A program made the position numbers and the translations under genes. Below the pieces are notes generated by a model. The model had not been told where the DNA came from, made no database searches, and worked only from the letters and a program-made list of their open reading frames with translations. 64,000 bases of DNA, from the NCBI GenBank assembly GCA_022496185.1, contig WTXG01000081.1, positions 91,682 through 155,681 on the forward strand, given 5' to 3'. Origin of the DNA: Multifurca ochricompacta (lineage: Eukaryota > Basidiomycota > Agaricomycetes > Russulales > Russulaceae). How positions within the stretch are numbered: the first letter of the stretch is position 1; each line of letters begins with the position of its first letter. Of the stretch, positions 10,792 through 22,114 are shown piece by piece.

Positions 10792-13008
10792 TTACGACGA
10801 TGGGCTCGGGAGACTTGATTCCTGTGCTCGATGAGTCAGATACACCTGTATCGTATCTGGAATCGGGCTGGGGACGTCAATGTGGTGATGAGGAACGGTA
10901 CAGAGAGGGTACGAGTCCAACTCCAGGTCATCGTCCAGCGGGAACGGCAAATATACAGAATCGGTGCCTGGGTGCAATGTAAGGTAAGTTCTACGAAGGA
11001 CGTGGAGGATGCGGGTTGTATTCAGTCCCACCATCCGGGACCGGGGTGCGCGTGCCTCCCATACAAGTTCATTCCACATATTGCAAAACTCGTGCTGTAG
11101 CTCGGGATCAGTATTTGTAAGTTCAAGCTTGCAAACCTCAACCAAGACACGGTGCCAAAGTCCTCCGTGTGCAAATTGGTCGCTGTCCTTGAGCCGGGTC
11201 TCCTTCAGATGCTGGACCAGGTGGATCAGGTTATGTAGGCGCACGCTGTCATCGTGCCAGGAGTAGCCCTTCGAGTCGTAGTCCAGATGGTGCTGAAGAA
11301 TCTTGAGCCACTCTCCGTCATAATCGTGTGCGCGATTGATAGCGACCGCCACTATACATCTTGCATAGTCTCTGATCCACGGATCGCCATCATCACTGTA
11401 GGATTGTGCAAATTTGATAAAGTCGATACGTCTAAAGATCTCGGATTCCGTTATTTCAAGAATCTGTCGGAAAGTGGCTTGAAGAAGTAGAGGATCGGCT
11501 TCGATCGCCTTCAGACAGGTCGCGATCCGCTTGTCTTTTTCGGGTTCAGCAAACACATCGGATGACAAGGAATGATTCATGAATATCGCAATAGCAGGGG
11601 GGAGTATTTTGCCGTTCAGTTTTTCTTGGGCTGGCACATCTTTTTCCACTTCGGTTGAACTGTAAAATCCTGGAATGCTAGCCAAAAATTGTTCCATATC
11701 TTTATGTCCGTCCAAGGAACCGAAAGCCCGCGAAAGGATGGAAGTGTCGAGGAATGAAGAGTGAGCACGAGCCAGGCCCTCCAAGTCTCTCATCACATCC
11801 CTAAGCGTCCACTTGTGGTAAACTCTGGCCAACTCCCGGATACGGAGCCTGGTGCTAAACCTAACAAAACTCAGCTTGATGGAAACATTGTAAAGTAGTT
11901 TGAGTGCCAGCCAGGGAATGTAGGACACAGAAAACCAGACAAGCGAGGAAAGAGGAGTGTGGCACGGACTGGCTTGATAAAAGATCGGAACCAGGGTTGC
12001 GCATAGATAATGCGATGTACAAAGTCCAACGCTTGCGAGAATGACCAAAAAGACGGAATGATTGATATTAAAGAGATATATGACGAGGCCAGCGAGGAAA
12101 GAGAAGATGGCAAGGTGAAACAGTGCAGGCATAAGCGAGACCATCTGCTGAAGCTGCATCCTCTCAACTCCTTGTGCCATCAGTTCACGGATTCGCGCCC
12201 GCATGCGTGGGCCGCGAGGATCCTGGGTGGTATGAAGGTATTGACGTTCCCACTGTTGCAGCAGCGTTGCAACCAGCGTACAATACAGGCTGATTACTAA
12301 ACTCAGAGACCAGAGCGCGCTGACCCACACAGCAGACGTAGCTGGCGAGAATGTGGATGGATCTGGTATCCTGATAGGAAGGGGAATAGAGGAGCCATTC
12401 TGCTGGGGCGCAGAGAGTTGATAGATCTGGGAAAGATAAAAGGCGGAGATGTCCTGCGAGTTCAAATTCAGGGCCTGATACGACCGTCCGAGGAGCGTGG
12501 CGACCATAATCGAAAACAAACCGGTCTACGGTGATTGGGATTCAAGTCAAAGACTCTGAAAGGCAAGGCTGGCAACTCACAACGATTATTGCGCTGTCGG
12601 CGCCGTCTTTCCATCTCTTGGCCATCTTCTGGTCGTGCATCTTTGCTGCTTCATTGTACATGGAGAAAAATGGATCTGACACATCTGGAAAGCTGGCCTC
12701 GGCTTGAGTTGATGTGTTCCTTGCCCTCGTCGGTTGGGTGAGGACATCATCTTTTCCTAAAAATACGACGTCAAGGAAACCTGTGTGGATAAGGTGGAGG
12801 AGAATCGCCTACGTGGAGCAGCTTCCACATTGTAGGAAAGATCCAATGAGCGGGCGAGGTCCTGGAAGCTGATGGACATAACTCTGGATGGAGGCTCAAC
12901 CATGATGTCAATGCCTAGTGACACTGGCGAGTGAGTTGCCTCCATAGGTACAGAAAGGTCATCATCGTGAGGTATGCCTTGGGCTTCAATGTCAATGGCC
13001 TGTGACAT
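10792..13008 (-). CDS. DUF6535-family membrane protein (B), about 701 aa
   Basis: Three-exon model: 13008-12813, 12756-12581, 12525-10792. The total of 2106 bases is an exact multiple of three. The first junction needs the donor CAC|GTAGGC so that the frame reaches the family core DPFFSMYNEAAKMHDQK, then AIIV|TGLFSIMVATLLGRSYQ, which aligns with gene A. Hydrophobic segments follow at TGLFSIMVATLL, LWSLSLVISLYCTLVATLL, LFHLAIFSFLAGLVIYLF and VFLVILASVGLCTSHYL, giving the same four-helix plan and a long soluble tail. Function unknown. The paralogue at 7042-9285 has the same strand, exon count and length, so the pair probably arose by tandem duplication followed by strong divergence. Confidence 0.8.
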
Positions 13009-13052
13009 TGGGGAGGGAAGGATGTGTCGGAAGGGCTGGGTGCACGTGCAGT

Positions 13053-13272
13053 GAGCTGACCCAACTCTCTCCCACTGTTACGAAACTTTCCTTGTATGCC
13101 AGAAGTCGTACTGGATGCAATTCGTCCAGCACTTTGACGAATCACGTGATATAAGGTAAACAACAGAGAGGTTCCGGGATAGCGGTTCGACACGTGATGT
13201 AGAGTAAACAATGGCAAATTCTGTTGAACCAAGATACCGGTACAGAGAGCTCACCCAACTCTCCCCCACTGC
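13053..13272. repeat. Diverged short tandem duplication in the DUF6535-B upstream region
   Basis: GAGCTGACCCAACTCTCTCC (13053 onward) recurs as GAGCTCACCCAACTCTCCCC (about 13247). Between them CACGTGATATAAGGTAAACAA recurs as CACGTGATGTAGAGTAAACAA. Each unit carries a CACGTG palindrome, a possible bHLH site. It lies just upstream of the minus-strand gene starting at 13008, so it may be promoter sequence. Confidence 0.5.
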
Positions 13273-13576
13273 TGACATCCCTAAAGTGGTGATATTGTCA
13301 CATGACTATGATTTGTAATAATATATATTTTAAAAAGGAAAGTTATCAACAAAATATCTTTTTTTTTTTTTGGAATTGACTTTATAATGTGTGTCAAGGT
13401 TTTGCCTAAGTGCACAGAATGAAATATCATTACAAATCAGTTAGGCTAAGATCAGATAAGGATTAGATTTTATTTGTGCTTCAGGGCCTTGCCCAAATCA
13501 TGCAGCTACTACCAGTACATAGTAACTACTGTTGTGAACATGAGTGATGTGTAGGGCTGTGCACTGTACCCATACC
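13273..13576. other. AT-rich intergenic DNA
   Basis: Contains a T-tract near 13360 and no open frame of note. This is the last sequence on the gene-bearing side before the transposon block. Confidence 0.5.
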
Positions 13577-13581
13577 CTATG

Positions 13582-14158
13582 TGTTATGTCTGGTGCAGGA
13601 TGTTCCACATGACTTGTGTGACAGCATTGTATGTGTATTTGGATAAGAAGCCAATAAGACTTCTTGGAGTTAAGTGGGACAAGTCAAAGTCAAAGGGGCT
13701 GTTCCCTAAGACAATGTTAAGTGGGAAAGTGCCAAAAGCACTGAGACAGGTGAGTCAGAGGGTCCAAGGGGAAGTCCAGAAGACAAACACTGATGTATTC
13801 AATAAGTCGAGTCTGAGGTCTACATTGTAGTTACAGCGGACTTATATATGTAATTGAATGGGCATCTATGAGATAAGGAAGTGGAGTCAAGTGGGCCTGA
13901 ATATATGGAAGCGGAGGGTGTAAAGCCTGGCTTCTGATAGGGAATTAAGTAAGTGTCTGGTCATATAGATAAGAAGATAAGGAAACAATCATGGACAAAG
14001 TATGGTCAACAAGTACAAAGGCAGTCATGGGGAAGGGAGCAAGGCACGTGATGGATCCCAGGAAGGGGACGTGATCAGGAAGTGTAATGTAGGTGGAAGG
14101 GCAGGGTTCATACTGGGAAGCGTGAAGAAAAGAGGGACACTGGGTGAGGGTTGTAACA
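13582..14158 (-). mobile_element. Solo LTR, Ty3/gypsy family A, CpG-decayed
   Basis: Starts TGTTATG and ends GTAACA, flanked by a perfect 5-base duplication CTATG (13577-13581 and 14159-14163). It aligns along its length with the minus-oriented LTRs of T2 (16753-17325). Most differences are transitions at CpG: ACGTCCGG there is ATGTCTGG here, and GCACGACTTGTGCGAC is CCACATGACTTGTGTGAC. The internal part was presumably lost by LTR-LTR recombination. Confidence 0.9.
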
Positions 14159-14163
14159 CTATG

Positions 14164-14720
14164 GTATGATGGTGCTGTAGTATGGTGCTGTACCCATACC
14201 ATACCAGCTCAAGTCAATAATTGAGACAGATGGTTATGGGTATGGCAAATGCCATCCAAACCCATCAAAAAATGGCCATAGATGGCATTGAATAAATGAG
14301 CTTTAATCTTGTAATTAAGCCACCAAAACTCCCCCAATATAGAATCTTTACCTATTTAGATAGCAGATAAGCATTAGCTAAATATAGTAAGACAAGAGAT
14401 AAGATAAACTAACTAGTACTCAGTTCAGTTTATGTGGTCAAAACTGGAGTGAACACTTACAAAGTAGCAACCTTTTATACTGCTCAGAGGAGCATGACAT
14501 TAAGTAGAGTAATATAGTTATTTAAATGTGACAAGAAAGAAGGAATGTGTTGTGTGTGCAAAGTCTCTGAATCAACTACCTGACATACTTTAGATTATCT
14601 TATCATAATCATTAGATCAGGAGCCCTGACAATCCAGTCACTAGTGGCCCATCTCAACAGCTGGTACACTTCCATTTTTCATGAAGCTACTATTATTATA
14701 ATTTAATCCAAAGAACAAGG
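14164..14720. other. AT-rich intergenic DNA between LTR copies
   Basis: No gene seen. Contains repeated TATGGTATG/CCATACCATACC words and long AT-rich runs. It ends at the ACAAT target duplication of T1. Confidence 0.5.
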
Positions 14721-14725
14721 ACAAT

Positions 14726-15314
14726 TGTTATGACCCCTGCCTAGCAACCCGATTTTCTTCACAATCCCCAGCGATGACCCTACCCGTCCCCCTACTCTAC
14801 ATTTCCTGATCACGTCCCCTTCCTGGGACCCGTCACATGCTTTACTTCCTTCCCTGTGATTGACTTTGTCTCTGTTTGCCTCGCTTTGTCTATGACTGGC
14901 TTCTTTTCCCTTATCTCTTATCCCTTATCGTATGACCGGACACTTACTTAGTTCCCTATCAGAAGCTAGGCTTTACGCCCTTCGCTTTCGTATATTTGGG
15001 CCCACATGATTCCGTTCTCTTATCTCATAGACGCCCATCCGATTATGTATATAAGTTCGCTGTAACTACAATGTAGACCCCAGACTCGACTTATTGAATA
15101 CATCGGTGCTTGTCTTCTGGACTTCCCCTTGAAACCTCTGATTCGATCGTCTCAGTGCTTTTGGCACTTTCCGCTCAACATTGTCACTTGGGAACAGCCC
15201 CGTTGACTTTGACTCATCCCCTTATACTCCAAGAGGTCTTATTGATCTCTTATCTGAACGAACGAACGAAGCTGTCGCACAAGTCGTGTAGAACGTCTCA
15301 CACCGGACGTAACA
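14726..15314 (+). repeat. T1 5' LTR
   Basis: 589 bases, TGTTATG to GTAACA. Carries TATATAAG at 15048-15055 and the presumed R start AGACTCGACTT at 15082-15092. Confidence 0.93.
15048..15092 (+). promoter_or_regulatory. T1 LTR core promoter and presumed RNA start
   Basis: TATATAAG is followed 34 bases later by AGACTCGACTT. The same pair at the same spacing occurs in T3 (38481 and 38515) and T4 (30572 and 30607). The start site is inferred from TATA spacing and from complementarity to the primer site. Confidence 0.6.
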
Positions 15315-15316
15315 TC

Positions 15317-15327
15317 AAGTCGAGTCT
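15317..15327 (+). other. T1 primer-binding site, self-complementary to the RNA 5' end
   Basis: AAGTCGAGTCT begins two bases after the LTR and is the exact reverse complement of AGACTCGACTT in the LTR. That is the Tf1/sushi self-priming geometry rather than a tRNA primer site. Confidence 0.65.
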
Positions 15328-16752
15328 CTCACAGTGGCTTCCAGCCGCAGCCAGACCCTCTTCCGGGAAGAACTCATCGAACGCAGAGAAGAGAATAATC
15401 TTTCACAGCAAGTACTTGGCTCTGCCGCCTGGAAAGACTTTGAAACCGAGTTTGGATACTACGTCTATCACAACGGACGATACCAACCGGTAGAATATGA
15501 CGACGAGAAAAGAGTTTGGTATTGTATCCGATACTCGGACAGTCGAAACTCTTGGGTTACAACCAGACCTGCCCCACCTGAATTTGGACTAGGCCCGTGG
15601 AGAGAAAACCCTCCGGCCATTGTCACGGACTCCGAACCAGAAGAGTACGTAGAAGAACATAGCGAAGAAGCACTGGTATTAGCGTCGTCTACAGCCCCAG
15701 TTGCACCTGAAGTTGTCACGTTCAGAGCCCCTGCTTTGACAACTCCCCAGATCTCGATACAATCCACCAACACCGTCACCCCGTTTTACCAGAACATGTC
15801 CACCATTGCCGCCCAGCTTCCAGACCCCGCCCCACCAGCCCCAGTGGCGGCACCACCAAACATCCCTCCCCCGTCTGGATGATTATCAGGAGTGCTTCCC
15901 CAAACGTTCACCGGGGACTGCTCACAAAGCAAAAAATTCATGTTGGAGTTCACTACCTTTAAAAACTTCAACCATGACATCCCACAGATTGTCAATCCAT
16001 TTCAACGAGCCAATCTGTTCCTTTCCCTGATTCGGGGGGATGCGGTCGACAACTGGACCATGGAGCAGCTGGAATGGCTGAACGAGCAAGTCGAAAGTGG
16101 GCGTCGCACCACTAGTGAAGGTCTTTGGGAGACCATTGCTGAGCGGTTTAAGGATGCCTTTACGGACGGGCAGGCCAAGCAGAAGGCAGCCCGGGAGTTA
16201 AAGTCCCTCAGAATGGAGAAGGGAGAGCTTGACGCATACGTCGCCAAGTTCAGAAGTCTAGCCAACAGGGCCGGCTATGACACGGACGAAGAGGCAACGT
16301 TAGACCTCTTTTCACAGGGTTTGCCCAACCCCCTAGTCAAAAACATTATTCAGTTTCATCACCCTCATGACTGGGATACTTGGGTTGACGCTGCTCGAAG
16401 GCAGCAACAAGACTACCTTGACTTCCAGACAAGGTTTGGAGTTGACACCAGAAAAGGAAAGACCCGAGACCAGTGGAAGGCAGCATTTGGGGTGAAGCCC
16501 ACGCCACATGGCCAGAGGGATCCAAACGCTATGGATACCTCTGCAGATCGGGCCCGAGCTCGGGCGACACTTACGGAAGACGAGCGGCAGACACTAATGA
16601 AAGAAGGGCGCTGCTTCCGTTGCAGAGCATTGGGACATATGTCCTGGGACTGTCCCAAGAAGGGAGCACGAGTTGCTGTCGCCACGGTGGCCCCAGAACA
16701 CCCCATTCAGAACAACCCCCCCACTGTGGACAAGCGGTCAAAAGAAGAAAAG

Positions 16753-17325
16753 TGTTACGTCCGGTGTGAGACGTCCTGCACGACTTGTGCGACAGCTTTG
16801 TACGTGTATTCAGATAAGAGGCCAATAGGGCTTCTTGGAGTTTAGATGGATGAGTCAAAGTCAAAGGGGCTGTTCCCTAGTGACAGTGTTAAGTGGGAAG
16901 TGCCAAAAGCACTGAGACAGTCGAGTCAAAGGTTTCAAGGGAAGTCCAAAAGACAAACACCGATGTATTCAATAAGTCGAGTCTGAGGTCTACAGGGTAG
17001 CTACAGTGGACTTATATACGTAATTCAGTGAGCGTCTACGAGATAAGAACGCGGAGTCAAGTGGGCCCGAATATCCGAAAGCGGAGGGCGTAGAGCCTAG
17101 CTTCTGATAGGGTATTAAGTAAGTGTCCGGTCGTACGATAAGGAGATAAGTGATAACGAAGATAAGAGTAGGTAAACATAAACAAACAAGAAGGTCACGG
17201 GGAGGGACGAAGGGCATGTGACGGATCCCATGATGGAGACGTGATCTGGTAGTGGAGTGTGGGCGGAAGAGAGGGGTCGTCGTTGGGCAAGAAAAAGAAT
17301 ACGGGCAAAGACGGGGTTCGTAACA
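16753..17325 (-). repeat. T2 3' LTR
   Basis: 573 bases on the minus strand, TG...CA ends. The purine tract rich in GGGGGTGA abuts it on the internal side. Confidence 0.92.
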
Positions 17326-17356
17326 TCACCCCCTCTTCTGGTTCTAGCAGACCCGG

Positions 17357-18556
17357 CTAGAAACGACTCGTACCGTCATCATCCTGCACCAGCTCCAGAT
17401 AATCATCGGCTACATTACAATCATCCATCGTGTAATTCTCCTTGTCCGCATCCTGGGGGCACTGGTGAGTACGGAGAAACCCGTAAGGGCCGCGTTGTCC
17501 ACATAGGCGGCATACGTCGTGAATGGGACAATCCAACTCCCGATGTCCTGCATTGTGACGCAGGCATTTGCCACACCATCCAGATGGGTTGGTGATCGTC
17601 GGCGCGACTCCTACTCGGCGGAAGATACAGAACCTGCTCCAATGCAGATTGCTGCGACAGTGCCGGCACCACTTGCGATTGAGGGGGCAATTCCAGCTGA
17701 TGTGGTACTTACTGTCGCACCTCCAGCATGTCTCCCCCCGAGGGTTCTCGTGCATGCGCGGCATCTCAAATCGGTTTGGCAACAGCACCAGGGCAGCCCC
17801 TAGTGATCGTGGCGGGAGAGGTCGGGCATAGGTGTCAGCGTACCTCTCAGCAATCGTTTGATATGCGTCCCCCTTCTCCAACCTCTTTCGGATCTCCACT
17901 AGCTCCTGCTCAATTTGGAACATTCCGTTGGTCAGCTGGGCCATCATCTTGGCATGTTCCTTGTACTGTTGATTGAGTGTATTGCGCAAAGTTAGATTCT
18001 TCCGCAGCCTCATTACCTCGGCTTTGAGGCGCGGAAGTCGCATGTCACTCAGTACCTCATCGATGGCAAAGGCCCGGGGATCTTCGGCAGCTAAGTGCCC
18101 CAGCTGTTCATCGGTCATCGTGTGATGCAGACGGCCTGTATACCTTTCCTCCAGATAGACCGGAGCTCCATAAACTGGGCCGTCCTTTTTCATGCACCCA
18201 GCAACATCCATCCCTCCGTTGGTGTAGAAGATGTATTTGGCGATGGCAATGGTTCCATCGCCCATGGTGATCTCCAGTGGATAGTACGTGGAGGAGTTAG
18301 GGTTGTTCAGGAAGAAGGGAAATTCCGGGACCTCGTCGTCCGACTCCATACCCACCAGGTCGTTTGGGTGCGGCTCCTCACAGTGTTCGAAGTCGTTGTT
18401 GGGGTTGGGAGATTGGTTCTTGACTCGAGCTTCGGCAGCCTCGTAGTCAATAGGTGAAGAGGGACGCGTAGAGGGATGGGCAGAGGGGAAACTCTCGACA
18501 ACTACGGTGGTAGCGGTGAAGGCGTCGATGGCAGCGTTGGCAGCGATGAAAGACAT
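17357..18556 (-). CDS. T2 ORF3: zinc-knuckle accessory protein, about 399 aa
   Basis: Open frame from an ATG (MSFIAANAAIDAFTATTVVV) 78 bases after the pol stop to SRF-stop just before the polypurine tract. Parts in order: acidic N-terminal region; conserved core (YPLEITMGDGT, YTNGGMDVAGCMKKDGPVYG, LEERYTGRLHH); heptad-like helix around residues 175-240 (RLKAEVMRLRKNLTLR, QLTNGMFQIEQELVEIRKRL); then CCHC knuckles CWRCDSKYHISWNC and CRHCRSNLHWSRFC; then CGKCLRHNAGHRELDC and CRLCGQRGPYG. Nucleic-acid binding is likely from the knuckles; the role in the element is unknown to me. It stays open although gag and pol of this copy contain stops. Confidence 0.85.
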   Translation of the reverse strand: MSFIAANAAIDAFTATTVVVESFPSAHPSTRPSSPIDYEAAEARVKNQSPNPNNDFEHCEEPHPNDLVGMESDDEVPEFPFFLNNPNSSTYYPLEITMGDGTIAIAKYIFYTNGGMDVAGCMKKDGPVYGAPVYLEERYTGRLHHTMTDEQLGHLAAEDPRAFAIDEVLSDMRLPRLKAEVMRLRKNLTLRNTLNQQYKEHAKMMAQLTNGMFQIEQELVEIRKRLEKGDAYQTIAERYADTYARPLPPRSLGAALVLLPNRFEMPRMHENPRGETCWRCDSKYHISWNCPLNRKWCRHCRSNLHWSRFCIFRRVGVAPTITNPSGWCGKCLRHNAGHRELDCPIHDVCRLCGQRGPYGFLRTHQCPQDADKENYTMDDCNVADDYLELVQDDDGTSRF

Positions 18557-18634
18557 AATTGATTGTGTAGTGGTAGGACGTTGCTGAGGGAGCATGTACT
18601 GGGGAGCTTCAGTTGGGGTTTGGGGTTGTTCCTT

Positions 18635-21600
18635 TTAATCATCCCTGGGCGCTTCTGGGTGCCGGGTATGGAACTCTGAGATAAGAACCGGGGCGAAGAT
18701 ATTCCCGGCTGGCTCCCACGAACTGTCAGAGTCTGGGAATCCTTTCCACTTGACTAGGTAATGCATCTTGCGCCCTCGGCCTTTTCTCATTGAGTCTAGA
18801 ATGCGCTCCACTTCCCATTCCGCTTCGCCGTCGATAAGGTCAGGCGGGGGTCTTGGGAAGTTCTCCCCATGAAGGGACGTCTCCTTGTATGGCGTCAGAA
18901 GCTTGGCGTGGAAGACAGGGTGAATCTTCCATTTGGGCGGCAATCGCAGTTCGTATGACACATCTGACAGCTTCCTTGTGACTTGGAAGGGTCCATGGCG
19001 TCGAGGCGCTAGTTTAGCGGTGGGGTGTGACGTGTGAATGTTTCTCCCCTCGAGCCAGACCCAGTCATTGGGTTGATAAGGTGTGAATGTGCTTGGCTGC
19101 GCAGCTAGGGCTTGCTGTGCCTTTGCTAGATTTTCATTGGCTGATTGTCGTAAATCTTCCCATTGGCGCATCCGTTGGGTTACCGAAGGGATGTTGGTGG
19201 GCTTATCCGTCCACGTGGTACGCGGGGTCCAGCCCATGATAAGGGAGAAGGGGGTAGCCTTTGTCGTTCCGTTGGGCCATGAGTTGTGTGCAAACTCCGC
19301 AGTTGACAGCCATTCTGCCCAGTCATTTTGTCGTTCATTACACCAGAACCGAAGATACTGTTCCAACCATTGGTTCGTCCGTTCAGACTGTCCATCTGTC
19401 TGTGGATGGTAGGCCGTGGAGATGTTCTGTACAATGCCCAGTGTTTTACACAGGGCTCTGGCAAACGTGGATGTAAACCTGGTATCTCTGTCGGATATGA
19501 TCTTTTTGGGGAGACCATAATGTCGGTATACATGATCCAGGTACAGTCTTGCCACTCCTTCTGCTGTGATTGTCTCATTACAGGGTATGAACAGGGCTGC
19601 CTTGGAACAATCATGGTCGGTGATCGTAAGGATGGTATCAAAGCCCAGTGACTCAGGTAGTTTAACAATGAAGTCCATTGCAATGGTTTGGAAAGGGGTT
19701 GACGATATGGGGGTAATAGGTTGTATTGGCGGGACTTTTGGGTGTGTGTTCACTTTGTTTGCTTGACATGCGGCACATCCCTGCACGTAACTTTCAACGT
19801 CCTTTTTCATGTTGGGCCACCAGTAGTCGCGTTTGGCAAGGGCATAGGTGTTGGCAATGCCTGGGTGGCCAGCAGAGGGAAGGTCGTGGTGAAAATGGAT
19901 CACCCCCCTCTTAATGTTGTCGCCACCGGTGACAACGAGTCGATCCCCATCTTTCCACCAAAGGCCGTCTAGTTCCTTCAAATTGTGCGCATCGGCCCAT
20001 GAGCGGCATAGTTCCTGGTTCATGTTCTGTGACACTTGTGCCCACAGGTCCATGTCATGGAGACTGACTACGGCGGTCTTCGCAAACGCTTCCTCAGGAA
20101 GAACAATAATGTCATTATTGTCATCCTCTCCGGTATGCATATCCGGTCTTTGTGACAACGCGTCTGCTCTCGCATTCTGACTTCCTGCGATATGTTTTAG
20201 GGTGAAATTGTACTCTTCGAGTTCCAAAACCTCTCACGCTACGCGTCGGCTGATTTTATGAGGTTCCTTCCAATACAACAAGTTGGAATGATCGGTGTAG
20301 ATGATAGTCTGATGGGGAGTTCCTGCTAGGTAAGGCCTCCAGTGTCGTAAAGCCTTAACAATGGCTAGGAGCTCTCTATCCCAGATGTCATAATTTCGTT
20401 CTGCCGGCGAGAAAGTCTCAGAGTAATATGCCACTGGGTGGAGTGTTTGCGTGGCATCTCTTTGGTATAGTACTGCTCCATTCGCGAAGCGAGAGGCGTC
20501 TACTTCCAGTTCAAAGGGGCGACTCAGGTCGGGTTGAATGAGTACTGGCTCCGAGCCGACAATGTCTCTGATCTGCTCAAAAGCCTGCTGCTGCGCGGTC
20601 CCCCAATGCCATGGTATGTCCTTCTTTAAAAGATCATTTAATGGTCGTGCAACGCCGGAAAATCCCTTGACAAAACGTCGGTAGAAGTTACAGAATCCAA
20701 TGAATGATCGGACGTCTTTGACACAGGTCGGTACAGGCCATTCTCGAATTCCTTGCACTTTGATGGGGTCCATGCGTACTTGTCCTCCCTCTAGAATGAC
20801 TCCCAGGTATTCGACACTTCGTTGTTCAAAGGAGCACTTGGCTGGTTTAAGGTATAAGTCGTGTTCCTGTAGGATGTCTAGCACCTGGTGTACTCGTTGT
20901 CGGTGATGGTCTAGGTTGTCTGAGGTGGCTACAAGGATGTCGTCCATATAGACTATGACCTCACCAGTAAGAATAAGGTCGCGGAATATGTGGTTCATCA
21001 TGGACTGAAACGTTGCCGGTGAATTTGTAAGGCCGAAGAACATGACATTCGGCTCGAACAACCCTTGATTCGTTTTGAACGCCGCTTTACATTGGTCACC
21101 TTCCTTGATCCTGACATTGTTGTAACCCCATCGCACATCCATTTTGGAAAAGAGGGATTTATCCCTCATGGTGTCGATGAGTTCAGAAATCAGTGGTAGG
21201 GGATAGGCATTCTTTACAGTGTACGCATTGATCTTTCGGTAATCCTGGACAGGTCGCAGTTTGCCATCCTTCTTTTTGATGAAGAAGAAGGGCAAGGCAT
21301 ACTGTGACCTAGATGGGCGAATGTATCCCTTGGCCAGATGTTCTTCCAGGAATTCCGTAAGTGCAGCTTGCTCAGACTGGGACAGAGGGTAGATTTTACA
21401 GTCTATGGCGGCCGGTGTATCAGGGAGAAGGTCGATGGTGTGATCCCATGGTCGTTCTGGAGGAAAACGGTGTGACTCTTCCTCGGAGAATACCTTCCAA
21501 TGCCGCTGGTAAACATCCGGCACTACCTCGTGATAGGTTTTCTCAGTCTGTCCCTGTACCGCCTTCTGGGCCAACTCCGATGCTTTGGTGACGTAACAGC

Positions 21601-22114
21601 AGCCGGGGTCTTCTTCTGTACGCACAGCTTTTACTGCTGGATGTCGGATCGCATAATCATACCCTAGCGACGTAATGATTGTTGGGTACGAGTCTTTGTC
21701 CATAGTTGCGTCAGCCCAGTTTATCTTTGGTTCGAATGCTGCAAGCCATGGGTAACCCAAGATAAGGTCCTCATCTCCTAGGTCTGTGATCAGGAAGCGA
21801 ATGGTCTTTGTCATTTCCCCAACCTGGACTTGTAGATCCGTGTAGTGGGTGATTTTGCCAGCGCGATTGGCCGTTCCATCAATATTCCAAATATTTTTTT
21901 CTTGGGGAAGTTCCAGCCTTCCCAGGCCCATTGTCTTAATCAGTCGTGGGTGAATGAAGTTGTCTGTGGCTCCAGAGTCCACTAATATATCTCGGTCGGC
22001 CATCCTCTGTGTAGTTTCAAAATGAACTGGTATTTTTAATGACTTGAATCGACTAGCATACACAGAGGTGACATGGAGTGCTCGTGCCCAGGCCGATGGG
22101 TTTGAGCCTAACAA
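18635..22114 (-). pseudogene. pol: T2 pol: protease, RT, RNase H, integrase, chromodomain; one nonsense codon
   Basis: Overlaps the gag end and is read in the -1 frame (LGSNPSAWARALHV). Protease DSGATDNFI; RT with SKMDVRWGYNN, MFFGLTNSPATFQ and catalytic YMDDILVAT; RNase H (ELEVDASRFANGAV, YTDHSNLLYW). A TGA at 20234-20236 replaces the CGA codon of A-R-E-V-L-E-L-E-E. The second half (20227-18635) is open: HHCC zinc finger (HFHHDLPSAGHPG, CAACQANK), integrase core (MDFIVKLPE, ISDRDTRFTS, YHPQTDGQSE), GPF motif and a C-terminal chromodomain (EWEVERIL, YLVKWKGFPDSDSSWEP). One stop away from a full pol. Confidence 0.9.

Noticed and set aside
18095..18457. Plus-strand frames of 90-120 codons inside T2
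   Set aside because: Antisense shadows of T2 ORF3 and pol; no independent homology or signals.
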